Positions 8,770 through 17,961 of a stretch of 17,961 nucleotides of DNA are shown here, in pieces; position 1 is the stretch's first letter; every line of letters begins with the position of its first letter. Under the pieces are notes generated by a model. The model was given only the letters and a program-made list of their open reading frames with translations. It was not told the origin of the DNA and did not search any database. Position numbers and translations under genes: made by a program. The DNA comes from Larix sibirica (Eukaryota; Streptophyta; Pinopsida; Pinales; Pinaceae), in contig NWUY0300013871.1 of the NCBI GenBank assembly GCA_004151065.3, positions 48,147 to 66,107 on the forward strand, given 5' to 3'.

Positions 8770-10614
8770 ACTCATCTGGCAAATAATCATATAAATAATG
8801 AATATGGAATAAGATAATGAATATGAAATAAGATAGATAATTTTATATAATACCAGGTGACATAATATTTATATTATTTATATATAAATAATGAATATGA
8901 AATAAGATAGATAATTTTATAAAATACCACGTGACATAATATTTATATACATTCCTAGGCTGACATTCTCATTGGAACAATTCCATACTGGAATTTCATC
9001 ATCAGAGCTTGTAATTCCAACAATCTGTCAAAAACCCATTCCATACTGGAATTTCATCATCAGAGCTTGTAATTCCAACAATCTGTCAAAAACCCAGCCA
9101 GAATTATAAAGAAAACTCAGGCTTTGTTTGCTACACAAAAAGCCTAATCGTGAATGTTGGGTGGGTATGAAAACTTGAAATGAAGTGGTCCCTTGCAAAA
9201 TTCTCGGCAAGCAAACATGTCTTTGTGAACAATCATCGAAATGAGTTCTGCGATTATCGATAACAAATGAAGGAAACTTGACAACTTCCCCACGTGAGTT
9301 CTGTGAGTCCACATGGGCCTTTGTCAGGTCCAACATGTTACAAGTTTACAAGGACGTCGTTGACGCTCAATCATTGGAAAGCATTCTCACCAAAGGAATC
9401 ATTAAAATCTATTCCCAACGCTATCGATCTTGAGGTGATTCTCAGTCGGTGACCTATCATGCTTCCAACACATCATAGAAGAACTAAGCCAACGCCTTGG
9501 CACCAACATCCAATCCAAAATTATTCGTTTTATCGAAGGAGAATTTATCCTTTTGACGATGGGAAACATTGGAATGGGCTAGATGCTCAGGCCTTGACAT
9601 GATCTTCAATAAAATAGATTTCAAGGCATACACCAGAGTCCAATGGCCATTCATTTTGGGCATGCTTCAGTGAAAGTCTTGAGTTTAGGCCCATTCTTCA
9701 CTAAAGTGGTGCAAACTGCAAACATAATTTGTTGAGGGCTCAACCTCTCTCTCCATCAATGGATGCAAAACTAAAGAGGTGGGAAGGGCCTATGTTAACA
9801 ACCTGTCGGTTGATAATCCTATGGGTTGCCCAAATATTTTCTTTCTATTTAGCCTGTAGCTGCAACATCCATCCAACGCTACAGACAAAGTATAAAGGGT
9901 GCCCCTGCTTTGCTCATAAGCAAATTGTCAATGTCCATATAATTAATTCTCACTGGTTTCACTGGGGGTCTAGACTACATGAATCCAGTCCTCTCGAATC
10001 TCTTCCTAGGATCAAAATCTGTGTTCCATATGATTTAATGTTTGAGATAATGAAACCAGGAGCTTCTATAATTTCCAACTACGCATTCAAGTAATATATT
10101 TGTGGACGTAGAAAATATTAACCATAGTCCCAAAATTTGTACATAATCCATAATTTCACACCTTTTCGATAGGTTATTTACATATGTGGAGGCTCTTGGC
10201 CTCGAGATAAGAAGCTAAATGAAAATATCTCCTGGTTTGAGTACAGGCCCTACAAATGTCGAACCCCGTAAAGATGAATTAGGACAGAACAGGAAGATTT
10301 CTCAACATGATTAGCTTTTGTAATCTAGTATACTTCTGAACTGACGATCATTTTCTACCACTCAACCCAAAAGACATTAGCATAAGTGATCCATTAGGGG
10401 TGCTTAATGGACCTTTGGTTATGCTGCTTAGAGTTGCAACTCTTTCCCAAGTTATTGGTAATTGCTGACAATTATTAATTATACTCTTTTTCTACTAACC
10501 ATGATTTAGCTCTATGACATCCATTCTCTAGTGCTGCAAATGTTCAAACAAATAGCGGTTGAACTTGATCAACAAAATGGGGGCCATACTGAAACGACAC
10601 AACATATAAACATC

Positions 10615-12147
10615 GAAGACCATTTAAATGAGGTTCAGATCTGCTGAACTACATTGTTATTACTGCAAGCTTACATGAATGAAAAAACATGTTAAAGATC
10701 AATGCATCTTAACTAAAAAGTCAGGAGACCTTGACAAGGTTTACAAGGTTTGATTATAGGACAGGATATCAAATGAGTTAGATCTGGACTTTATAAATCG
10801 TTATTAACACTTTATGATTGCAGAAATGCGAAAAATCTTTATTCAGTAATCAAATAGATCCTATGAAATATCCAATATTTTGTCACGTTAGAGATGTGAC
10901 CTAAAGAATTTGGATGCCTTCAATATTCAGAGCAAGTGGTAAACTCTTAGGCTCAGATGTTTTTCCTTGCCTTAAAAGTCTAACGAGGCAAGGCGTTTCA
11001 CCCAATTTGGAGTGGACCATAAGATGTCACTATTGTTTCGTATGGTTTAATAAGAAACCTTGAGAGTTACTCTATACTATATAGTCATTTGAGTGGAGAG
11101 ACTCATTTTTACTCTCCATAAGTAGACTAAGAAAAACTGAAGACCATTTAGATGAGGTTCTGATCTAAACTACAAGACTAATACTACAAGCTTACGTGAT
11201 TGATAAATTATGTTAAGATCAGTGCATTCTTCCTAGAAAGTCAGGAGGCCTTGACAAGGTTTGACCATACGCCAGGATATGGAGCAAGTTATATGATATA
11301 TCCAGTCTTTATAAATCGTTATAGCACTTTCAGGATTGTAGGAAATATGGAAAATCTTGAGAAGCAATCAAGTAGATATTATGATATATGCAATAGCTTG
11401 CCATGTTAGAGATGTGCAGCGACCTCCTAAAGAATTTGGATGCCTTTAAGATTCAGAGAAACTGCTGGACTATTAGATTCAGATGTTCTTCCTAGCCTTA
11501 GTCTATTGAGGCAATGCATTTCACCCTATTTGGAGTGGACCATAAGATGTCAATATTGTTTCGTATGGTCTCGGGAAACCTTGACAGTAATTCTATAGCC
11601 ATTTAAGTGGAGAGGCACATAAGTAAACTAACAAAAATTGAAGACCATTTAAATGAGGTTCAGATCTGAACTACATGACTAATAATACAATATAATATGA
11701 TTGATAAAACATGTTAAGATCAGTGCATTCTTACTAGAAAGTCAGGAGGCCTTGACAAAGTTTGCAAGGTTTGACTAAAGGCCAGGATATAAAGTTATAT
11801 CTTGTCTTTATAAATCGTTATATACATGTTAAGAATGCAGGAATACGAAAAATCTTGAGCAGTAATAAAATAGATGTTATGATATATCCAATATTTTGTC
11901 ATGTTAGGGATGCGCAGTGACCTAAAAGAATTTGGATGCCCTTAAGATTCAGAGCAACTGCTAAACTATTAGGATCAGATATACTTCCTAGCCTTAAAGT
12001 TTTTAATAAGGCAAAGCCTTTCATCATATTTGGAGTGAACCATAAGATGTCACTATTGTTTTGTATGGTTTCATGGGAAACCTTGCGAGTTACTCTATTG
12101 TCATTTGCGTGGAGAGACTCATTCTATTTTCCAAAGTAACAAAAAAA
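10615..12147. repeat. Three tandem units of about 500 bp, second copy
   Basis: This array is identical in layout to 6130-7662, shifted by 4485 bp. Unit starts are at 10615, 11139 and 11640. Confidence 0.85.
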
Positions 12148-12892
12148 TGATGTGTACTAGTTCTACATTAGATTGATTATTATTTGATTTACTGCATCCA
12201 ACAGCCATTAACAGATTTGCAACGTACACTACTCACAAGTTCAGCCTCTAGAAAGACAGTTTTACAAGTTCATGAAAGAACTGTCCAAGGGATTTTTTCT
12301 GGGTGTTTCATTCATAGAATATCATGCTTCAGTTCTCATTTATATATTATGGCAACTTACATTAATGCCTAACATATATAGTTCAAGACAATAGCAATTT
12401 CAGTCCTAAGAAATAATAGTCATATATTACAGTATACTATCTCCCTCCTGAACAGATTTCAAACACTCCAAAGTCAAGGAGGCACAATCAATGATAAGCT
12501 AGTATAGCAGAATTATCAATCAGGCAATTGACACAATAAATCAATCTTTAAGTCTAGAGGGCATTCCCATCCTATTTATCTTACAAAATATTGAGACTGG
12601 TATTCCATGTTTTTTAATGACACAAGTGGAATGGGGGGAATATAGCAGTTACTAATGTACAATTTTAAAACTGGATGGTAATTGCCCAGCAGGTCCACAT
12701 AGTACATAAAGAATTCATTGCCTAAGGATAAAGACTTAGGCAGTTCTCCTGCTCCACATAAACAGCTATCTGAGAATGGGAAACATACAGATTATTTCAA
12801 AAATTCAATGTACAGCAATGACATAGAATTCCAAGCGGCCCAGAAAAACACTTCAGATAGAAGTTCAAAACCCATTCATGAACCGAATTTGA

Positions 12893-12997
12893 TCAAATAC
12901 TGTAAGGTCTGCCAAGCTTGTCTGGCACAGAACCTGCAGAAAATTCAGATCCCCTAGCAGTGTAGAAATGCAGCAACAACATTGATAACACGTTCCC
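12893..12997 (-). other. Probable terminal coding exon 4
   Basis: A strong acceptor (CTGTTTGTTTACAG) precedes an in-frame 34-codon stretch starting GNVLSMLLLHFYTAR and ending at TGA (12895-12893). A donor-like GCAG/GTTCTG lies inside it, so a further exon downstream is possible. The stop codon abuts the end of the 4.5-kb duplication. Confidence 0.55.
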
Positions 12998-15171
12998 CTG
13001 TAAACAAACAGATAGGATAGGAATCAATTCCCTAGCACTGTTAAACATACACATCATTAAACAGTGCTATGTTTGATGAACTCTATTATGAAAATGCCAA
13101 TAATATCATGGTCACAATGCCTAACCACAAAAAACCAATGAGACTACATGAAAGCAATGATTCATTTCCATTGAACACACCTGGCTGTTATCTGCAGGAC
13201 GGAATAAAAGTCCTGTGGCACATTCTTGCAGCTGTTCAGGATGATCAATCCACAATTTCCGAGATTGAATAAGCTCTAGTATCCAATCGAACACCTGTAC
13301 CAGCAATAAACAGTTCATAAAAACAACATTTTATATTCATCAAACATATCATCAAGACTTTCTTGAACAAGTATTTCCCACGTTCTGTAGTAAACACGTC
13401 TTAATTGCTGTCTGGCATAAGCATAATGCTTATTTGTGGAATTATAATTTATGCATTTTCCTACAATTAATGCTTCTGCATATTGAAACATTGTACATCT
13501 ATTCCCAGAAACATGTTGAACAAGCTAGCCTTGTGAATTCTAAGAGAATCTTCTTCAATGCTAACCTGTGCAAGCCTGTATCGTGGAACCTCCAACTGTC
13601 CACCTCGCGTTTTAAGACCAGTGCCCTGGCATTCAGGACAGAAAATTGAAGCACAGTTGCTGCTGGTGCCCTTGCTTCCATTGATTTGTTTCATACCGCA
13701 AATTCTGTTCCGTTGGTCAAAAACTGACCATCTACTTTTCCTAGTGCCTTTGCTGCCATTCAAGTGAGATAGCCAAATTTTTGATTCACACAATAGAACC
13801 CAATCTATAAGGCAAGAAGTATGGAAAACATGAAATGCCTGCAAGATAGCAAAAATTAAAAATTAAAACCTCAAGTGAGACATTATACAATCTACAATTT
13901 GCCTTTTCTTAGAGGGAACTTGTCCCATTTGCAAATGTCAAAGAGCCTAGGTGAGATTAAGTGTTCGTGGTGGATCCTTTTGTCTGCATTTTAGCACTCA
14001 CAATTGGCATAACTTACTTGAACTGGGGAAAAGACAAGAGCAACACTTAGAACTAAGTAATTCCAAAGAGTCTGAAATTTTTTACCCCCCGTCTGTTTCT
14101 GCTGCTGCACGCAATAAGCCCAGATTTCCGATTAAATAATGCAGCAACATCTTTGCCAGGAAGCATTTGTTGGTGACAAATAAAACATAATCTCTCCAAG
14201 GCCTTTACTCGTTGTCTTCTAAGAGCTCGTCTGAGAGCTCTGTTTGAGAGATTTTTACCTTGCACATCCATAGCCAATTCACCTAGAGATTTCTCACCCA
14301 CCTGGGTATCCAAATTGCGTGAAGCATCATTTGCTGCTTCGCCTGAAACTACTTCAAAAAGTGGATGTGAATTTATCTTGGGTGGCCTTCCCTTTTTCTT
14401 TTTTCGACGAGAACTTCTGTCAATGTCCATCGGAGAACCTGAAGCCCGCCATGGATTACCATAGCTACCACCCCTTCCCAACGTATGGGTGTATGGAAAA
14501 GAAACAATAGCATATTCGCATTCTGCTAGTGACGTATTGCTGTCCTGACTTTCTTGGTCTCTCCCTTTCTTTTCTCCCAGCCAACAACACCAGATTGCCT
14601 TAACAGCAGGATTTCCACTGCCAAACTGGAGAACTCTCATAAAAAGGTGACCACACCCTATCCATTCCAAAGGAAAAGAACTCGTCCCTACCTTACACGA
14701 GGGTCCGGGGTTTGCCAATTCTGATTCTTTCACAGGGGATCTTTCTCTACATTGTACTTCATCAGTGTAGTTTTTCTGATTATTACTACTATTATTATTA
14801 CTAGTACTACTAGTATTAAGCGTCGGTTGTGGAGGGGAGAATGTTCTCATTCCTTCTTGTTTGGAGGATGGAAATGAAAAAACAACACCATCATTAAAAG
14901 GCCAAGCTGGGGATGCAAGGATGGAGATTTTAGCGGCTGCGTACCTTCTAGCATGGAGATTTCCATTGAGATGATCTGAGAGTGCCCCATCACTGTAGCA
15001 CCGTGTTGAACAGAGAGTGCAGAAGAATATAACCCGCTTGCCATCTTGTCTGAGCTCCACAGTCTCATGCCCTTGGTTCCATGCATCCCTTAAAACTGCC
15101 CTTGCTGCACCTTCCCTCACTCCTAAGCTCGACTCTGCCACATCCCAACACCCTTCTTTCATTTCTGTCAT
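12893..15171 (-). CDS. Zinc-finger protein: U1-like C2H2 plus split RING-H2-like domain
   Basis: Four exons (15171-14086, 13838-13566, 13294-13181, 12997-12893) encode about 525 residues. Each intron has GT..AG ends and phase 0. The ATG at 15171 follows an in-frame stop at 15228-15226; a second ATG at 15162 is possible. Residues 51-73 form a Cx2Cx12Hx5H finger of U1/matrin type, which usually binds RNA or DNA. A Ser/Asn/Thr-rich linker follows (about 121-132), then a Trp/Cys block (FPLEWIGCGH to IWCCWLGE, about 166-199) and a basic AT-hook-like patch (RRKKKKGRPPK, about 255-265). The C-terminal ligands Cys329, Cys332, Cys355, His365, His368, Cys371, Cys429 and Cys432 are in RING-H2 order, with HVFHTSC typical of that family. 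Spacing is unusual, so ubiquitin-ligase activity is inference. It is probably nuclear. I do not know a gene name. The last exon is the least certain part. Confidence 0.8.
13181..13294 (-). other. Coding exon 3 of the zinc-finger gene
   Basis: The exon is bounded by an acceptor GCTGGTACAG and a donor CAG/GTGTGT and encodes 38 residues (VFDWILELIQSRKLW...). It keeps the phase-0 frame of its neighbours. The composition is that of a compact helical segment. Confidence 0.7.
13566..13838 (-). other. Coding exon 2 of the zinc-finger gene
   Basis: The acceptor is TTTTTGCTATCTTGCAG, a good pyrimidine tract, just before 13838. The donor is CACAG/GTTAGC at 13565. The exon encodes 91 residues, including HVFHTSCLIDW and CPEC, which complete the RING-like ligand set begun in exon 1. 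NGSKGT appears twice in the exon, 26 residues apart. Confidence 0.8.
14086..15171 (-). other. Coding exon 1 of the zinc-finger gene
   Basis: This exon holds 362 codons from the ATG at 15171 to GGG, followed by the donor GTAAAAAA at 14085. It carries the C2H2 finger, the linker, the basic patch and the first three RING-like cysteines. Reading on past the donor gives only ten unrelated residues before a stop, which supports splicing here. Confidence 0.8.
14775..14820. repeat. Trinucleotide-rich tract coding for Ser/Asn/Thr
   Basis: An impure ATT/ACT trinucleotide run lies in exon 1. It encodes the Ser/Asn/Thr-rich linker between the C2H2 finger and the Trp/Cys block. Such runs change length easily, so the linker is likely to vary between relatives. 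Confidence 0.7.
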
Positions 15172-15190
15172 GTTTCTATAATTCTCGCTA

Positions 15191-15208
15191 TTAACCTTTC
15201 TCCACCAT
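15191..15208 (-). promoter_or_regulatory. Possible upstream ORF in the 5' leader
   Basis: A minus-strand ATG at 15208-15206 opens a five-codon frame (MVEKG) that ends 19 bp before the main ATG. The context is weak (T at -3, G at +4). If the leader includes this position it could lower translation of the main frame. The transcription start is unknown, so this is inference. Confidence 0.3.
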
Positions 15209-15245
15209 AAAATCACAACTCCTTGCTACAGTATATCACTGTCAT

Positions 15246-15943
15246 TCTGCAAGGTATTTGAACCAATCTGCGCCATATTTCGATCACTTTCCATCATCTT
15301 CAAATTATAATCCCCTAATAGTTCACCTTATAGATGGATCTAGTAAATACCCAAATCAAAATTTCCATTAAAAATTGGACCCACTATGTGTCCAAATATT
15401 GAGCACAAATGACTACCCAGATCAAGAGAATTCCACCCACTTAACCCTGCGACCGGATTCTGCAAGACAAGAGAATACCCACATCAAATTTTCCAAAACA
15501 AATTCCACCCATGTATATATCTCAGAGCTTACCTTGCTGAATACAAATTTTCCATTAATTCCAGTCACGGATTTTATCTTGCAGGCAACTGAACATCCGG
15601 AGAAATTTTTCCTCGAGAATTGTTTCCACCCGCTTATATCTGAGGCCTTATTTTACACCCACAACAACTACTTAACCAGTATACATTCCCTAAAGTCCTG
15701 CAGGTTCCAGATATTCGTTTACCTCCCATGCTTTGACACTGCCTTGCCATAATTCCTGTGTAGACCTCAAAACAATGCACAGAAAGAGTGATTTCTGCAC
15801 TTGCGTCCATAATTTTTACAAACCCACCAAGAGCGTGTCCAGCCAACTGCCAATTTCACAGGAATGAAATAAAAATGGAGTCTCACCTTGAAGTTGCCTC
15901 TATATCCTTCCCTCCTCCTGTTTAATGGATTCAATAATCTCAT
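15246..15943 (-). other. Possible spliced 5' leader of the zinc-finger gene
   Basis: Two strong donor-like sites (TTCAAG/GTGAGA at 15886 and GGGAG/GTAAAC at 15722) and one acceptor-like site (AATACCTTGCAG, AG at 15248-15247) lie upstream of the main ATG in the same orientation. Sequence before the first donor reads MRLLNPLNRRREGYRGNFK from an ATG at 15943. Sequence before the second has a protein-like run (FVKIMDASAEITLSVHCFEV). Joining either donor to the acceptor meets a stop before the main ATG, so these would be untranslated leader exons or a remnant of another gene. Confidence 0.3.
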
Positions 15944-15960
15944 TTTTGTGGTTAAATCAA

Positions 15961-16454
15961 ATGGATGGATCACCGAAAACTCGGTTGTTGTGTTGATGGT
16001 GACTCGGAAAAATATGTTTGACGTTATTAATATAATTGTCTTATTCTAAAGTAAGCAAGATTGGGAAATAGTAAGAAAATGGCCGTTACTTGACGTACAA
16101 GGATTCCGTCGTTCAACCACTATCATGTCGGACCGGCAGGTGACAGTTGTAGCAGGTCGATGGGTGGTTCATAGCGAAATTGCTACGTTTGGTTTTTACT
16201 CACCGTGAGAGTTAATTACATTTCTTAAGTGTTTTTAAGAGGGTATTTAAGGCTGGGTTTGGTCCTTGTTTTTACTCCAGTTGTCAGATATAGCCGTCGT
16301 TTCAGTGAAACAGTCATGTCGTGGGCCTAAAAAAAAATTAAAAATATTATAAAAAGATTTCTTACCATTATTTAAAATACCATTATTTAAAATTTAGAAG
16401 TGATAGATTTTCTAAATATGTAGACAAAAATTTATATAACACTTTCTAAAACTC
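15961..16454. other. Intergenic region, possible promoter of the zinc-finger gene
   Basis: The GC content is more mixed at 16080-16330 and AT-rich at both ends. A minus-strand ATATTAATAA near 16024-16033 could serve as a TATA element for the gene to its left, but similar motifs arise by chance here. A perfect 15-bp tandem duplicate, ACCATTATTTAAAAT, occurs at about 16364-16394. No coding frame was seen. Confidence 0.35.
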
Positions 16455-16528
16455 TGAACAAAGGTTTAAACACTTTGCATTAATTTTCATCAACTCTGTT
16501 GTGAGATGGGCGTTTGGAAAGGCCAAAA

Positions 16529-16719
16529 GAAGTTTGGGAAGAAAGAATGTGTATTTTCTGCACCTTTGGTAAAGTGGAGACAAAAAACATTTCATTTTAG
16601 AGTGTGAAGCCTTTAAGGACATTAGGGATAGGTATGCAAGTGTCAAATTTTGGGATAATTTATTTAACAAGGAGACTGTGGAAAAATTGGGGGCGCTCAT
16701 CATGAGGTTGAAGAGGTAA
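16529..16719 (+). pseudogene. LINE polyprotein C-terminal zinc knuckle, frameshifted
   Basis: The plus strand reads WEERMCIFCTFGKVETK in one frame, with the CxxC pair at 16550-16561. After an indel in the A6 run at 16582-16587 it continues in the next frame with HFILEC (His 16588, Cys 16603), EAFKDIRDRY and LFNKETVEKLGALI, to TAA at 16717-16719. CxxC followed by HxxxxC is the typical knuckle after the reverse transcriptase of many LINEs. Without the upstream domains and with a frameshift it cannot function. Confidence 0.7.
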
Positions 16720-16795
16720 AGGATTGAGTTGCAGAAAACAGCATGTGAAGTGGTATGTCCCATAGGCTATCTTTAGCCTCGCGGACGTTAAAATA

Positions 16796-16820
16796 TTTTC
16801 TTTCTTTCTTTATTTCTTTC
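16796..16820. repeat. TTTC microsatellite-like tract
   Basis: An impure run of TTTC units lies at the 3' end of the LINE fragment. It may be the element's own tail or a later expansion. Confidence 0.7.
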
Positions 16821-16853
16821 CAAATAAATATTGAACAAAGATTTAAACATTTT

Positions 16854-17406
16854 TCAATTGTTATTTTTGCATTTTTATAATTTCAGTAAATGGGATTGTC
16901 TGTTCTAAATTAATTGCCCAATTTTAAAACTACCTAGATCACCAAAATTGCGATCTGAACACTCCAAATTGCAATTTAGGCTAAAATTGCTCTGCCAAAT
17001 TCACGCAAGTCAAATACATTTTAGTTAGTCCTTGTCTAGTGCCCTTTCCAAATAAATACTTAACGCCAATGCTAATTGCTTTGAATACAGTTTCTGTTTG
17101 GTAATTCTTCACACAAACACAATACTGCCGTGATTAGACAGACTTTTTCAAGCAAGGGGCTAGATGGGACTGCAGAAGCTGGAGTCCCGTTTACGTTGCA
17201 TCCGTCCCCAATCCAACCCAATAGCTTTTTTGGGGGGAGTATCATTAGTTTTCACCCTTTACAATATCCTAACATGACATAGGATAGATGAAAATCGAGT
17301 ACACATATGCTCTTTGACCGTGCAAAACGTACATCCTAACAAAAAGTACACCCTAATAAGAGGGCAAGAGGGCAATGTAGAAGTGATCTTAGTTAATTAG
17401 AGGGCG
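16854..17406. other. Intergenic sequence, no gene seen
   Basis: Mixed AT-rich DNA with no convincing coding frame, RNA gene or splice-bounded exon. The stretch near 17150-17240 is richer in GC but has no recognisable motif. Confidence 0.5.
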
Positions 17407-17605
17407 ATTTAGAAGTGATATAGTTATAAGAGAATTTGAAAAAGTGGAAGACGAAAAGTTGTTGAGAGTGTAAATAAAATGTAAAAAATATCAAATATGG
17501 AATAAATAGTAGTCATTTAGAAGTGATATAGTTATAAGAGAATTTGAAAAGTGGAAGAAGAAAAGTTATTGAAAGTGTAAAAAATATCAAATATGGAAGA
17601 AATAG
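17407..17605. repeat. 108-bp direct repeat, two copies
   Basis: ATTTAGAAGTGATATAGTTA starts at 17407 and again at 17515. The copies share AAGAGAATTTGAAAA, GTGGAAGA and AAAATATCAAATATGGAA, with several small deletions in the second. A diverged partial unit (GTAGAAGTGATCTTAGTTA) precedes them near 17378. Confidence 0.8.
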
Positions 17606-17961
17606 AAGAAAATAGTGTAGAAGAAAATATAATTATTACATCCATATGTATATATCTTAGAATTTGGGGTGGACTATCATTTATGTTTTTGGTGATGACA
17701 CAAATGCATCATTCAAATTGATTTTATGGTATTGATTGTCTTATCTTTTGGTGGTAGCCATAACTAATTCGTAGCATGGGGTAGTGCTTGCTCTTTAGTG
17801 GTTGTTTGGTGGACTCATATTAAATACAATTAAATATTCATAATTAACATTGTGTGGAATATTTTCTATTTATAGATTTTTGTGTAAATTTATGGAATAT
17901 TTTCTACAAAGAGGACTTTAAATACATCATCATAGATCCATCTTAAACCCGGATCTATTAA
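17606..17961. other. AT-rich sequence, no gene seen
   Basis: No coding frame or RNA gene is visible. TGGAATATTTTCTA occurs twice (near 17855 and 17892), a short direct repeat of no clear meaning. Confidence 0.5.

Larger units (their letters stand above)
8409..12892. repeat. 4.5-kb direct duplication, copy 2
   Basis: This is the second copy of 3924-8407, colinear throughout with no net indel. It starts inside the CTACAGACTAAAG end of the 103-bp repeat unit and stops one base before the stop codon of the minus-strand zinc-finger gene. Only this copy is joined to the coding exons, so its right end is that gene's 3' untranslated or flanking DNA. Confidence 0.95.
16455..16853 (+). mobile_element. 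5'-truncated LINE insertion with target-site duplication
   Basis: An insert of about 355 bp (16477-16831) is flanked by direct copies of TGAACAAAG(G/A)TTTAAACA at 16455 and 16832. The match extends to 22 bp with two mismatches, as expected for an old target-site duplication. The insert encodes the C-terminal tail of a non-LTR retrotransposon polyprotein and ends in a T-rich TTTC repeat instead of a long poly(A). The 5' part of the element is missing, as is usual after incomplete reverse transcription. Confidence 0.65.

Noticed and set aside
3924-12892. The two 4.5-kb copies as long terminal repeats of one retrotransposon
   Set aside because: The copies are directly adjacent with no internal region, contain unrelated tandem repeats and a SINE-like element, and lack TG..CA ends and a primer-binding site.
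12718-12957. Plus-strand open frame over the end of the duplication
   Set aside because: It begins at TTG, not ATG, and is antisense to the last exon and 3' flank of the zinc-finger gene, whose splice signals are much stronger evidence.
15375-15752. Plus-strand 125-codon open frame
   Set aside because: It lies antisense to the proposed leader of the zinc-finger gene, has no ATG in good context or splice support, and its composition is not protein-like.
1-17961. CRISPR array or defence-type gene cluster
   Set aside because: The tandem repeats found are two- or three-copy units without regular spacers, and the exon structure shows a eukaryotic genome.

Overview
The window reads as nuclear DNA of a land plant. 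It is AT-rich, gene-poor and full of decayed retroelement pieces, and its one convincing protein gene is split by short introns with clean plant-type splice sites. A seed plant with a repeat-rich genome, perhaps a conifer, would fit; that is inference, and no sequence here fixes the species. There are no prokaryotic gene arrays, operons or CRISPR arrays.

Layout. Positions 1-3740 are AT-rich and hold relics. One is a minus-strand open frame with two stops (606-1268), with a TATA-like element 5' of it. Another is a frameshifted minus-strand RNase H domain of retrotransposon type (2319-2799). Positions 3743-4611 form a cluster of tandem duplications with unit sizes of about 103, 45, 74 and 58 bp, and a tRNA-derived SINE-like element lies inside the cluster. 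Positions 6130-7660 contain three diverged tandem units of about 500 bp.

The dominant structural feature is a direct duplication with an offset of exactly 4485 bp. Positions 3924-8407 recur at 8409-12892. I saw one substitution (5160 A / 9645 G), no net indel, and a single unresolved base (n) at 8408 at the junction. The simplest reading is two overlapping contigs joined without merging, so the real locus may be about 13.5 kb. A very recent real tandem duplication is the alternative.

The gene lies at 12893-15171 on the minus strand. It has four coding exons, all introns are phase 0, and the product is about 525 residues. The protein combines an N-terminal U1/matrin-like C2H2 zinc finger, a Ser/Asn-rich linker, a conserved-looking Trp/Cys-rich block, a basic GRPPK patch, and a C-terminal RING-H2-like set of Cys/His ligands split across exons 1 and 2. 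Its stop codon sits exactly at the end of the duplicated segment. A possible 5' leader with splice-like signals lies at 15246-15943.

Downstream on the plus strand, 16477-16831 is a 5'-truncated LINE tail with a CxxC...HxxxxC zinc knuckle, flanked by an aged 22-bp target-site duplication. A two-copy 108-bp repeat follows at 17407-17605, and the window ends in featureless AT-rich sequence.
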